Shown one piece after another: positions 27,249 through 37,200 of a DNA stretch of 64,000 nucleotides. The notes beneath the pieces were generated by a model. It ran no database searches, was not told where the DNA came from, and worked only from the letters and a program-made list of their open reading frames with translations. The DNA lies in contig JAJDCR010000020.1 of the NCBI GenBank assembly GCA_029260735.1, positions 1 through 64,000 on the forward strand. The letters are read 5' to 3'. Numbering within the stretch: the stretch's first letter is position 1; each line of letters opens with the position of its first letter. The translations under genes and the position numbers were made by a program. The DNA is from Planctomycetota bacterium. GTDB lineage: Bacteria > Planctomycetota > Uabimicrobiia > Uabimicrobiales > Uabimicrobiaceae.

Positions 27249-27330
27249 CCTCAAGAGGAAGAGTAATAGAATCATTATTCCTCAAGAGGAAGAGCAATAG
27301 AATCATTATTTCTCAGGAAGAGCAATAGGA
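27247..27330. repeat. 31-bp tandem repeats over a stop codon
   Basis: A 31-base unit occurs at 27247-27277 and 27278-27308, with a partial third copy at 27309-27330 that is the end of the acyl-CoA oxidase coding sequence. The extra units look like tandem duplications of the 3' end of that gene. Confidence 0.85.
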
Positions 27331-29630
27331 GCATGAAGGCACTCATCGGGAATAGAAAATGCCTCTACCAGATAAATTGCTTGTGGCTTAAGTTCATGGC
27401 AGAGCTTTTTGACCTGACTTCGGATAGCCCGAGATTTTCCTCCTTCGATGTAGCCATTTTCGAGAAACCAGCGGCTGTCTCTCTCTATGCAGTGCAAAGC
27501 AAAAAGATCACAGAGTGATTGCAAGGTAGGAAGGGAGCGTTCACTAGATTTTTCTATCGCTTTTAGAAATTGTTCTGTTATCACTTTTTCGATATAAGCG
27601 TTTGCCATACTCATTAAGTGATCTTGGCATTCGATGAAGGCTTGGTAGCTGTCTTTGCCTTGGTCTATACGTTTTTTGAGTCTTTTGGCAACAGACATCA
27701 AAATGTGCTCTTCGCGGTAGCGGAGAGCTTCTAGATAAAATTCAGGATTTCTTAGGTGCTCTTCTTCTGTAATTCTTGTAATAATAGGATTTTTTTCGAC
27801 TATGATGGTGGTGGCTTGTTGGGCTATATATCCGATGAGCCCAAAGAAATCCATCTCGTGAAACTGTTGTTGAAACTTTGCCAGTAAACCTTTGGCAACG
27901 AGTTGCATTAAAACAGTATTGTCTCCCTCAAATGTAGTGAAGACTTCTGTGTCTGCTTTCAATGCGGCAAATCGGTTTATAGAGAGGTAGCCTTGTCCTC
28001 CGCAACACTCTCTGCACGTTTGAATAGTGTGAGTGGTATGCCATGTACTGTAAGCTTTAATTCCAGCAGCTAAACCTTCTATTTCTCTTCCTTCTTCTTC
28101 TGTCCTGTTAGTATACCTGTCGACAAGATGGGCTACAGAAAAATTGAGAGCATAGGTTTTGGCAATGAGTGGAATGAGACGGAGTTGATGAGTGAGATAG
28201 TCTATGAGCAATGTTTCTGGTTGTTTTACTGCTCCAAACTGACGGCGTTTAAAAGCATAGCGAGTGGCTATGGTAAGTCCAGACTTGGCTCCACTCAAAG
28301 CGGCTGCAGCAATCCCTATGCGCCCTCCCACAAGTGTTCCGAGCATTGTAAAGAAACGAGTAGATGAGCTAGAGATAGAGCTTGTATATTCTCCCTTGGA
28401 GCTTACAGAAGCAAAGTGATCTAAGAGATTTTCTCGGGGGATTTTTACTTGATCAAACCACAAGCGACCATTATCGACTCCATTTAATCCCATTTTTTCG
28501 CCACAGTCCTCTATCTGAACTCCCTCTTGAGGATTACCATCCGCTTTACGAATAGGAACCAAGAAAGCATGAACTCCATGATCCTGCTTTTTGATTTTTA
28601 GCTGGGCAAAAACAGTTGCCATGGTGGCATGTTCGGCGGCATTGCCTATGTAATCTTTACGTGCTTGCTCAGAGGGAGTATGGATAATGAATTCATCTGT
28701 TTTTGAATCAAAAGTTGCTGTGGTTAAGAGATCGCGAACATTAGAGCCGTGGCCGAGCTCTGTCATGGCAAAGCAACCAACGACTTTCATTGTGCCTATA
28801 TCGTGAAGATAGCGATCATGATGTGTTTTACTACCTAAAAACAGAACACTGCCCCCAAACAATCCAAATTGAACGCCAAACTTAATGACCAGTGATAAAT
28901 CATGGAAAGACAAAGTCTCTATTGCGATAATGAATTTGGCTAAGTCGTTTTCTCCCCCGTAGGCTTTGGGAAAAGAAAGTGCTCCCATTCCTTGCGCGGC
29001 AATTTCTTTACACCAAAGCAATATTTTATTGCGATAGCTATGAATATCGGGATGACTTTCGTATTGAAATACAGGGTCGCAAAGAATAGTGAGAATTTTT
29101 CGACGGAAATCTTGGTATTTTCCATCTAGAAGTAGTTTAACCTCATCTATATCAAAGTGAGCCTCTGGCATGGGTTCAGAAGGATCTCGTTTTGGAAAAA
29201 ATATGCGGGTGGCTTCGTTTCCTAAAACCCCTAAGGCTTCCTCTATTTCGCAAAGGGCACGACAATTTTCTTCCGTTGTGCAATGTTGATGTTTGTCGTG
29301 CGCTCCAATACTCGCTATTTCTGTAGCTAAATTAACAAGAGATCTTTTTTCCGACTGGGGAAGTAGCTGGGCGACTTGGCTTATCAGAGCAAGCCATCTT
29401 TGCATTTTTCGAGGGGAGGGGGGGCTCGTGGGGGAAAGCCACTTTTCCATTACATGAGTTGCCTTTTCATCTATAAAGTCTAAAGCCTCGAACTTTTTGC
29501 GGATGGTATTGATTTCTGTGGGAGTCAAAACTCCATCTGACCAAGCAATATATACCATGGGAAGTATGGGCAATAAACTTATTTCTTCTTCGCGAAAGGA
29601 ACTCCAGTCGATGGAATCTTTGACCTGCAT
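27306..29630 (-). CDS. Acyl-CoA oxidase/dehydrogenase with TerB-like N-terminus
   Basis: 774 residues; FAD enzyme for the first step of fatty-acid beta-oxidation. Residues ~1-150 form a helical TerB/EF-hand-like extension (VYIAWSDGVLTPTEINTIR). Then comes the acyl-CoA oxidase core: CFAMTELGHGSNVRDLLTTA near 285, TPSEQARKDYIGNAAEHA, RRQFG, and the catalytic glutamate region TFEGDNTVLMQLVAKG. A C-terminal helical domain follows. The core wording matches peroxisomal/plant-type acyl-CoA oxidases more than short bacterial dehydrogenases. Whether oxygen or an electron-transfer flavoprotein is the acceptor cannot be read from the sequence. Confidence 0.88.
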   Translation of the reverse strand: MQVKDSIDWSSFREEEISLLPILPMVYIAWSDGVLTPTEINTIRKKFEALDFIDEKATHVMEKWLSPTSPPSPRKMQRWLALISQVAQLLPQSEKRSLVNLATEIASIGAHDKHQHCTTEENCRALCEIEEALGVLGNEATRIFFPKRDPSEPMPEAHFDIDEVKLLLDGKYQDFRRKILTILCDPVFQYESHPDIHSYRNKILLWCKEIAAQGMGALSFPKAYGGENDLAKFIIAIETLSFHDLSLVIKFGVQFGLFGGSVLFLGSKTHHDRYLHDIGTMKVVGCFAMTELGHGSNVRDLLTTATFDSKTDEFIIHTPSEQARKDYIGNAAEHATMATVFAQLKIKKQDHGVHAFLVPIRKADGNPQEGVQIEDCGEKMGLNGVDNGRLWFDQVKIPRENLLDHFASVSSKGEYTSSISSSSTRFFTMLGTLVGGRIGIAAAALSGAKSGLTIATRYAFKRRQFGAVKQPETLLIDYLTHQLRLIPLIAKTYALNFSVAHLVDRYTNRTEEEGREIEGLAAGIKAYSTWHTTHTIQTCRECCGGQGYLSINRFAALKADTEVFTTFEGDNTVLMQLVAKGLLAKFQQQFHEMDFFGLIGYIAQQATTIIVEKNPIITRITEEEHLRNPEFYLEALRYREEHILMSVAKRLKKRIDQGKDSYQAFIECQDHLMSMANAYIEKVITEQFLKAIEKSSERSLPTLQSLCDLFALHCIERDSRWFLENGYIEGGKSRAIRSQVKKLCHELKPQAIYLVEAFSIPDECLHAPIALPEK

Positions 29631-29743
29631 TTGCTTATCCTCACAATAAAGAATTGACGGAATAGATGTTCAGAGTCTCTTCAGTTTTTTGCTGGAAGCT
29701 CAGTTATTCTTTGTACTTTACAGTAAACGAAAATTTTCCATAA

Positions 29744-30376
29744 TCACTGAGTAAACTTTTCTCGTAAAACAGGCTCTGCCTTTTGCAAAGCTTTTTGCAA
29801 GGCTCCCTCGATACTATGATGAAGACCACAGCTTACAGTGCCATCATAGCTACTTTTGGCCCTTGTATCTGAGTAGGACACTTCATTCTTAAAAACAATT
29901 CCTCCATTACGGTTGCGGCACTCCAATTTCATTGCAGTGTAAGACTTGGCATAGTCACAAGGGGCTCCGAGTAGGTAAAAAAAATAGCCGGCAAAACCAA
30001 GTCCATAGGTTGTATCCAATGACCCACACTGAGTTGCTTGCAAAGTAATACGCAGTTCTAAAGGAGTTTCCCTTCGTTTTTGTGCTCCTGTTCCCTCGAC
30101 ATATTCAAAAAAATTCAAACGAGAAAGCTCTCTTTGGATATCGGGAGCAAAAGATTTTGACAAATAGTAAGAATCCTCATTGGTTCGGTAAGGAACTAAA
30201 GGTATCCAAAGAATAGACCAAGGAGCATGGCCACGTTTATCTCGCCAGTAATCGACCTCTTCTGGACGCTCATCAACAATAACTACGTCCACTCCCGGAG
30301 CAATAGGCTCAGGCAAAGGAGTCAAGTTTGCACAAGAGATCAAAAACATCGCCGACAAAAAGCAAATAATTTTCAT
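29744..30376 (-). CDS. Putative lipoprotein
   Basis: 210 residues. Lipoprotein signal MKIICFLSAMFLISC with the lipobox cysteine at 15. The mature part contains WRDKRGHAPWSILWIPLVPYR and repeated small-residue strands; it has no catalytic motif. It resembles outer-membrane lipoproteins of the type 'hypothetical, LPS/efflux-associated' in overall layout, but I do not recognise the family. Starts one base after the stop of the 157-residue gene, so they are co-transcribed. Confidence 0.7.
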   Translation of the reverse strand: MKIICFLSAMFLISCANLTPLPEPIAPGVDVVIVDERPEEVDYWRDKRGHAPWSILWIPLVPYRTNEDSYYLSKSFAPDIQRELSRLNFFEYVEGTGAQKRRETPLELRITLQATQCGSLDTTYGLGFAGYFFYLLGAPCDYAKSYTAMKLECRNRNGGIVFKNEVSYSDTRAKSSYDGTVSCGLHHSIEGALQKALQKAEPVLREKFTQ

Positions 30377-30377
30377 C

Positions 30378-30851
30378 TTAATCCCCTAACGCTCCTCTAA
30401 TTTCCTCAGAAACAAAAGAGACCTTCCCCTTTCTTCCCTGGACATCTTCTACTTCAATGAAATAGATATCTTGCAAAGAATCAAAACGATATGACTTTTC
30501 GTAGTTACTCTCTGCTTTAAAAGTGAACTCCATTTGAACCGGATCACCCTCTAAACGAGGATCACCCTCTTCCACCTTGAGTAAAACCGTCTCTAGAGAA
30601 GCTTTTTCTGAGTTTTTTGACAAGCCCTTCATGACAAAATGACGATAGCGACCTGCGGGCAGAGTAATCGTAAAAGGTTTATCGACATAAATACGCCGAT
30701 CAATTTCAATGGGAATGTCTCCCTCACTTTTGTCGAGATGAATAGAATAAGAAGAGGGAGGATATTGAGGAGCAGGAGCATTGGCGATAATCAAAAGCCA
30801 AGCTACTCCCACAATAGCTAAAGAAAATGCCTGTCCGATGATTTTTTTCAT
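30378..30851 (-). CDS. Small membrane-anchored protein, function unknown
   Basis: 157 residues with one N-terminal membrane segment (about 7-25) and an exported beta-rich domain (SIHLDKSEGDIPIEID, then FTITLPAGRYRHFVMKG). AAGGAAG lies before the ATG. Its upstream region plus the first ~50 codons were copied to 27002-27248. First gene of a pair with the lipoprotein at 29744. No family recognised. Confidence 0.7.
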   Translation of the reverse strand: MKKIIGQAFSLAIVGVAWLLIIANAPAPQYPPSSYSIHLDKSEGDIPIEIDRRIYVDKPFTITLPAGRYRHFVMKGLSKNSEKASLETVLLKVEEGDPRLEGDPVQMEFTFKAESNYEKSYRFDSLQDIYFIEVEDVQGRKGKVSFVSEEIRGALGD

Positions 30852-30949
30852 ACTACTTCCTTTTTAGAAATAGTGGAACGTAACCGTACCTTGATATTAT
30901 TCATCTTACGAAGTACGTTAAACTTTCGCAAAAGAAAAAAGCAAATTTT
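30707..30949 (-). repeat. Source copy of the duplicated leader (copy 2)
   Basis: The intact counterpart of 27002-27248, same orientation. Together the copies bracket the acyl-CoA oxidase, the lipoprotein and most of the 157-residue gene. Confidence 0.88.
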
Positions 30950-31035
30950 TCTTGGTTTGTTGTTGGTAGTAGTTTTCTTTTGAGTAGCTTAGAGAGAAAA
31001 CTTGCGATATAGATTTAATTTCGTTAAACTATGGA

Positions 31036-31356
31036 TTATGGTTCTTTTATCAGTGATGTTCTTGTTATTCCCCAATCGTTTAGTATTTCGATGTATCCAT
31101 TGACATTATACTTTTCATCTTCTCTGGGTTCTTCCATAATCGAAAAACCATACCCCATTTCGATTATCATTTGAGAATAACTTGATACTTCTTCGTAACT
31201 GGAAAAAATGAGCATTCCTCTGTTATCATCAAAATCTTTCACTAAGATTTTTGCTTTTACTTCCAAGTTCTTACTTAAACTTAAGGTAAAAGGGGCAACG
31301 ACTTGGAAGCCTAAATCATTTGCAGCAAGTTTCCAAAATTTAACTAAACGGCTCAT
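31036..31356 (-). CDS. Small hypothetical protein
   Basis: 106 residues, soluble, mixed alpha/beta. Begins MSRLVKFWKLAANDLGFQVV and ends with an IEILNDWGITRTSL strand/helix. No motif or family recognised. It lies 42 bases after the stop of the kinase gene on the same strand, so it may be its downstream partner. The start has only a weak ribosome binding site. Confidence 0.5.
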   Translation of the reverse strand: MSRLVKFWKLAANDLGFQVVAPFTLSLSKNLEVKAKILVKDFDDNRGMLIFSSYEEVSSYSQMIIEMGYGFSIMEEPREDEKYNVNGYIEILNDWGITRTSLIKEP

Positions 31357-31398
31357 TTCAGATTTAATCCTTTATCGGAAATTACTATTTAAGTAACT

Positions 31399-34089
31399 CT
31401 AATTGTTTGCGGGAGTACAGGCGAGACGAAAGCCCAAACCTCGATCATTGCCATCTGTGGGTCCTCGGCCTCGTTTTGTCGAAGAACAATCCTCTGGAGT
31501 AGGTGAGCCAAAACTTCCTCCTCTTATTATTTTAAATGGGCCATCAAGATGCCAAGCGCTACCATTGGTTGGAGCTCCTGAGTAGTTCTCATGCCATCCA
31601 TCTTCGCACCATTCAAAAACATTTCCCCCCATATCATACAAACCAAAGGCGTTGGGCTTTTTTTGGCCTATTGGATGGGGATATTTTTTCCCTTTAAAAA
31701 AAGCCGTATTTGCATACCATGCGTAGTCCGCTATGTCTTTGTTACCCCAATAGAATTCTGTGGTAGTGCCTGAGCGGCAAGCGTATTCCCATTCTGCTTC
31801 ACTGGGGAGTCTTAGGGATGTTTTACGACAAAAATCTTTGGCTTGGGTCCATGAGATGTGGTTGGCTGCATAGGTCTCTCCTTCTCGTGCAAATTGTCGT
31901 CCTTTCCAGGGACTAGTGTTCATGATTTTTTCCCACAGTCCTTGGGTGACTTCATATTTGGATAGCAAGAAAGATTGCACATTGACTTTGTGTTCTTCCG
32001 CTCCTTTTCTCAGCTTACTTCCCATTAAAAAACTTCCTCCGTGAATTAGAACAAATTTTACTTCGGTTTGTTCGTGAAGATACTCATCTACTGTGTGAGT
32101 TTTTCCTCCTTCAGAGTAAGTTATTCGCTGAATATATCTAAAGTTGGGAATTTTTTTGAGATTTGTTTCTTTGAGAGAAGATTTTTTTGTGTGACTAAGT
32201 TTTTGGTCGAGATTAAAAACGCAGCGAAAACCAACATAGTTGTAACCTTTACTCAGTAAATGTCCTGTGCGTCTTGTTGAAATAGATCGATCAGCGTCAT
32301 GGTACCAACTGCCTCCTCGAATAACTTGCTTGGAGTCAGATTTTTTTTGGGTATTCCAAGGACGACCATCTTGAGGAGCTCCCATGTAATGAGGATTCCA
32401 CTTATCTTCGCACCATTCGTATAAGTTACCACTCATATCAAACAAACCAAAAGCGTTAGGTTTTTTCTGTCCTACCTCAATAGGTCCTTCACTATCAAAG
32501 TTTAGGTAGTCGGGGTGTGGTTTATCTCCCCAGTAATATTTAGTAGTACTTCCTCCCTTATAAGCATATTCCCACTGAGCTTCGCTGGGTAGAACAAAAC
32601 CATTTTGGCTACAAAATTGCTTTGCTTCACTCCAAGTTACGTTTCTCACAGGTATGTTGTCTCCTTCATAATCAAATACTGTGCTTTTCATAACCGTTTG
32701 CCATTGGGCTTGAGTAACTTCGTACTTACTCATTAAAAAAGGCTTGAGATATACTTTATGCTTTGGTTTTTCGCTGCTATAGTTTGTACTGCCCATAAGA
32801 AAACTTCCTCCAGGAATAAGAACAAACTCTATTTCTGTTTTCTCGTGTAGGAATTCCTTAACTTCGTAAGTTTGACTTTCTGTGGAATAAGTAGTAGTTT
32901 TCTGGTAGGCAAAAGTAGGAATATTGATGATTTCAGGAGAGTTAGTTTTTTGTGGTTCTTGGTTTTGCGGAGATAGTGTTTTCTTGTTTACTTCAGTAAG
33001 CTTCTTTGATTCCTCTTTTTGAGGTAAACTGAGAGAAGGAAAAAGAATTTCTGGTCTAATAAAGAAACAAACTAAGCATAAAATAAATAATCCTATTAGT
33101 GCATAGCTCTTTTTACTTAAGCGATTATATTTTTCTTTTCTCCCCTCCAAAAAATTATCCAGTGCTGCGATAAACTCTTCCATATTTTCATAGCGTCGAT
33201 CTTTTTTCTTAGCTAAGGCCTTTAAGCAAATTTTCTCTAACTGCCGAGAAGGATTTCTTTTTTGTAGTTTTGTCGGAGGAATAGGATTTTTATGAAGAAC
33301 TTGATAGAGGATTTGAGATAAACTATCTCCGTCAAAAGGAGGGATTCCTGTCATAATTTCATAGAGAATAGCTCCGAGAGAGTATATGTCACTTCTCTCA
33401 TCCACATCACGTATTTTTCCCTCGGCCTGCTCTGGGGGCATGTACTGTAAAGTTCCAATGACCATACCACTTTGGGAAAGCTGACGACTGGCTTTTTGTA
33501 CTTTTGCTAAACCAAAGTCCATCACCTTAGCTTGTTTGTCAACCATCATAATATTGGCAGGTTTTAAATCGCGATGGATAATTCCTTTTTTGTGAGCATA
33601 AGCAACAGCCTGAGCGACTTGTTTCAGAATTTCGACCTTACGATGCAAAGAAGAATGTGATTTCTTTAAATACTCCTTTAGAGAAACTCCTTCTAAGTAC
33701 TCCATGGCAAAGAATGGTTGGTTGTTTTCTTGGCCAATATCATAAATGGTTACAATTCCTGAATGCTTTAACTGGGCCGTGGCCTTTGCTTCTCTTAAAA
33801 AGCGAGCAATTTCTTTTGGCTTGGAATTCTTTCCCGAAAGCATTAACTTCAAAGCGACAGTTCTTTCTAAGTGAGGATCGTAGGCTTTATACACCATTCC
33901 CATTCCTCCCTGCCCTAGTTCCTCTATAATTTGGTAACGACCAAACTTTTCTGCTTTAGGTATATCTACTGCAAAAAGTCCTTCTATTTCTTGGGCATTT
34001 TCATATATTAGCTGAGTTGGAGATAGAATCTCTCCGCAGGAAGAACATTTCTGTGTATTTGTTTTTTTTCCACAATTTTGACAAATCAT
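31399..34089 (-). CDS. Ser/Thr kinase with two FGE-sulfatase domains
   Basis: 896 residues. Order: an N-terminal zinc ribbon (CQNCGKKTNTQKCSSCG), a complete protein kinase (GQGGMGMVY near 60, VALKLM, HRDLKPANIM near 174, DFGLA, MPPEQAEG), a single membrane helix near 328-345, and two formylglycine-generating-enzyme-like (SUMF1) domains at about 410-640 and 655-890. Each ends in RGGSW/RGGSF and GFRC/GFRL. The first lacks a cysteine near the catalytic position, so at least one is probably a binding module. The layout implies an outside sensor linked to an inside kinase. The kinase domain keeps all catalytic residues. Confidence 0.92.
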   Translation of the reverse strand: MICQNCGKKTNTQKCSSCGEILSPTQLIYENAQEIEGLFAVDIPKAEKFGRYQIIEELGQGGMGMVYKAYDPHLERTVALKLMLSGKNSKPKEIARFLREAKATAQLKHSGIVTIYDIGQENNQPFFAMEYLEGVSLKEYLKKSHSSLHRKVEILKQVAQAVAYAHKKGIIHRDLKPANIMMVDKQAKVMDFGLAKVQKASRQLSQSGMVIGTLQYMPPEQAEGKIRDVDERSDIYSLGAILYEIMTGIPPFDGDSLSQILYQVLHKNPIPPTKLQKRNPSRQLEKICLKALAKKKDRRYENMEEFIAALDNFLEGRKEKYNRLSKKSYALIGLFILCLVCFFIRPEILFPSLSLPQKEESKKLTEVNKKTLSPQNQEPQKTNSPEIINIPTFAYQKTTTYSTESQTYEVKEFLHEKTEIEFVLIPGGSFLMGSTNYSSEKPKHKVYLKPFLMSKYEVTQAQWQTVMKSTVFDYEGDNIPVRNVTWSEAKQFCSQNGFVLPSEAQWEYAYKGGSTTKYYWGDKPHPDYLNFDSEGPIEVGQKKPNAFGLFDMSGNLYEWCEDKWNPHYMGAPQDGRPWNTQKKSDSKQVIRGGSWYHDADRSISTRRTGHLLSKGYNYVGFRCVFNLDQKLSHTKKSSLKETNLKKIPNFRYIQRITYSEGGKTHTVDEYLHEQTEVKFVLIHGGSFLMGSKLRKGAEEHKVNVQSFLLSKYEVTQGLWEKIMNTSPWKGRQFAREGETYAANHISWTQAKDFCRKTSLRLPSEAEWEYACRSGTTTEFYWGNKDIADYAWYANTAFFKGKKYPHPIGQKKPNAFGLYDMGGNVFEWCEDGWHENYSGAPTNGSAWHLDGPFKIIRGGSFGSPTPEDCSSTKRGRGPTDGNDRGLGFRLACTPANN

Positions 34090-34202
34090 TTTTCTGCTTC
34101 CTCTTTTACTATTGCTTAATATGGTTTAGCTTGTAATTTATTTTTTTCTATTTTACTTAGCTGGGAGAAAAATGCAAAAGATCTGCCGAAAAGGATTTCT
34201 TT

Positions 34203-37200
34203 TCACTTTGAATGATGTTCTAGAAGCAAAGGAAGTAATGGCCTCATTTTCTCTGGTAAATGGGTGGTCAGATTTTTAGATGAGTAATTCCATATTTTAA
34301 TCTTTCCTTGGGCCGTGGGCAGGGCTAATAATCGACCGTTTGTACCAACATCGCCATCGATTCTATGTCCGATAGCAGTTTCTACCTGAATCCCTGTTTT
34401 TAGATCGTGGATGAGTATTCTATTTTTAAGAAATATAGCTAAGCTGTTATCAATAAAGGAAAGATCATATACCCAGTCTGGACATAGTATATTCTTTTTA
34501 TATTTCCACTCTTGAGATTCTAATTCAAAAATATAAACCGTGTGCCTCAACTTAGTGAAACCATAGTCACCAAGAAGGGCAAACTTTTCAGAAGAAGGAT
34601 GCCAAACTACTTTATGAGCAGACATTAGTCTATCTATGACCGGTGGAGCAGAAAGAAAGGTTTCCTTTTTCCAGATCTCCTTTTCACTGGGATAGACTTC
34701 TACTCTTTGGTCTTTTAGCCGACTTATAACATACCAACGTTGGTCAGGGCTAAACTTTAGAAGATGAAGATCTCTTTTTTGATGACGTTTTTTGGGAGGA
34801 AGAATTTTTCTCTTTTTCTGTTTCACTAGATCATAGTGGTAAATAAAATGAGGACGAACAAAAAACAAATCCTCTCCTGGAGGAGAAAAAGAATAGCTGT
34901 AGGGAACTTCTGTATATTCGGCTGGCAGAGAAAGAACTCTATCTTTTTCTTGTAAGTTTTGTAGGTATGCTCTATTTTTAGTCATACTCCCTAAAGCAAA
35001 AAAGAGCCATTTTTCATCTGGACTAAAGCGCAAGGAGACAATTTCTTTGTACTTGTTTTCTGCGATAATGGCTTTTTTATTTTCTATATCCCAAGTATAC
35101 AAGAAGAAACGATAAGCTGCGGCAAGATATCTTCCAGAAGAACTAATTTGAATGGGATAGCGCATTGTACTGTTGTCACTGGAAAAAGAAAAGTGTTTTT
35201 GCATATGGGAGATAAACTCTTGGTGAGCCGATTGGATAGAGACTGTTTTTTCTAGGAGAGGCTCCATAATGAGTTTTTCATAGATCCCTTTTCCATTAAA
35301 AAGAGAAACGAGTCCTAAAGAGTTTTCGTCCAAAACAACTACTTGTTGGACAATTCCTTCCCTTTTTATAGTCTGGATTTTTTCTTTATAAATAAGGTTC
35401 CATGTCGTAATTTGGCTGTCCGCTAAGGTTAAAAACTGTTCCGGATTCAAGAAAACAATTTTTTCTATAGGTTGTGGGTGATCTTGTAAACCGAACTCCC
35501 TTTTATTTTTTAAATCGTAGCAAACAACTTTTCCTTTAGAATCTCCCCAAACTAGCCATTGATGGTCTGAGCTAAAGCTTAATTCCGTGATGTCTTGAGC
35601 TTTACAAAGTATTTTTTGGATACTTTCTTTCTTTTCAAAGTCCCATATTTGGATAGCATTATAATGACAAATAGCAATCCAGTTTTTTTCTGGATGAAAG
35701 GCAAGACTATATCCACGAAGGTTTTCTTGGTGAAAAAATAAAGAGTCTTTTTCTTTGGATAGATCATGAATTTCTATCGTATGGACATCTCGAAAAGCCA
35801 GGTACTTTCCGCTAGAATGAAAAGCCATGTCTTGTAAAGAAAGAAGATTATGCGATATTTGTTTCACTTCTTGCTTTTTCGATACATCATAGATATATAC
35901 TTTTTCTTTGTTCTTGAAAGCTAGCCACTGATTTTCAAAAAAACACAGGCGATTGGTATGAAGGAGAGAGTCAGGTTGATACTCTATCGCTTTGTTGTCT
36001 CTCTGTTCATATAAAAGATGAAAGGAGTCATTCTGCTCTCTAGGATTAATTTCTTTAGCGTGTTTGTGGTTTTCAATGAGCCCCAGACGTAAGACTTTTT
36101 TTCCTGGATCAGCATACATACTAGCGAACCATTTCCCATTGGGACTGAGCCGAGCAAACTGGACATATGAAGACAAAGTTCTCTTTTCTACAGGAGAAAC
36201 AAGGTTAGGTATAATAGAGTATTTCAGAGGGATAAGAAGGGCTTTTTTTTGAATAACCGTTAGTTCCCTTTGTTCTTTTTGTAAAACCTCTTGGGCCGCC
36301 AAAATGTCATCAGCGGCGTTGGAAAAATTGCGAATATTGATTTGGTAATCGGTACTTTTTAAATAGGATTGAACCAGTTTTTCTCGAGCTTCTACTAAAG
36401 CAACTTCTTTCTCTTCTTTGGCAACTTTTAGTTGTTTGGTTTGTTGAGTCAATTCTTGAGCTTGTTGGGTTGCTAATGAACTTACCTTGGCTTCCTTTAG
36501 GTAGAGTTGAAGAGCTAACCCGGCAAGAGTAGAGCTTAGAATCAAAAAAAGGGTGATGAGAGGGTAGCGCTGGCACCATTTAATAGTTCGCTCAAAAAAA
36601 CCAGCAACTTTTGCCTCCACTGGTTTATTTTCTAAGAAGTTTTGTAAATCCATTTGGAGAGTTTCGCTATTTTCATAGCGATCGCTTACTTTTTTCTGCA
36701 GACACTTTACACAAATAGCTTCTAAGTCTTTAGGAATTTTAGAGTTTAGCTTTGTTGGCAGAACTAACTCTTTTTCAATTACCTGCATTAGAATCTCAAG
36801 GCTATTCTCTCCCACAAAAGGAGGGGATTGGGTTAAAGCTTCATAGAGCAAAGCTCCTAAAGAATATATATCCGTTCGAGGATCAATGTCTTTAACACCT
36901 CGTGCTTGCTCGGGTGACATATATAAAGGAGTTCCCAAAATAGCTCCTGTTTGAGATAAACGAGCATCACTATCACTTATTTTCGCTAGTCCAAAATCCA
37001 TCACACGCGGAACTAAATGCTCATCAAGCATAATATTGGCGGGCTTTATGTCACGGTGGATAATTCCATTGCGATGAGCTTCGGTAACCCCCGCACAGGT
37101 TTGTCTCATAATGTTAGCTATTTCTCGGTAATCGAGAGTCTTCTCTTTTATGATTTCTGCAAGACTTTTTCCCTTTATATACTCCATGGTAAAAAAGTAC

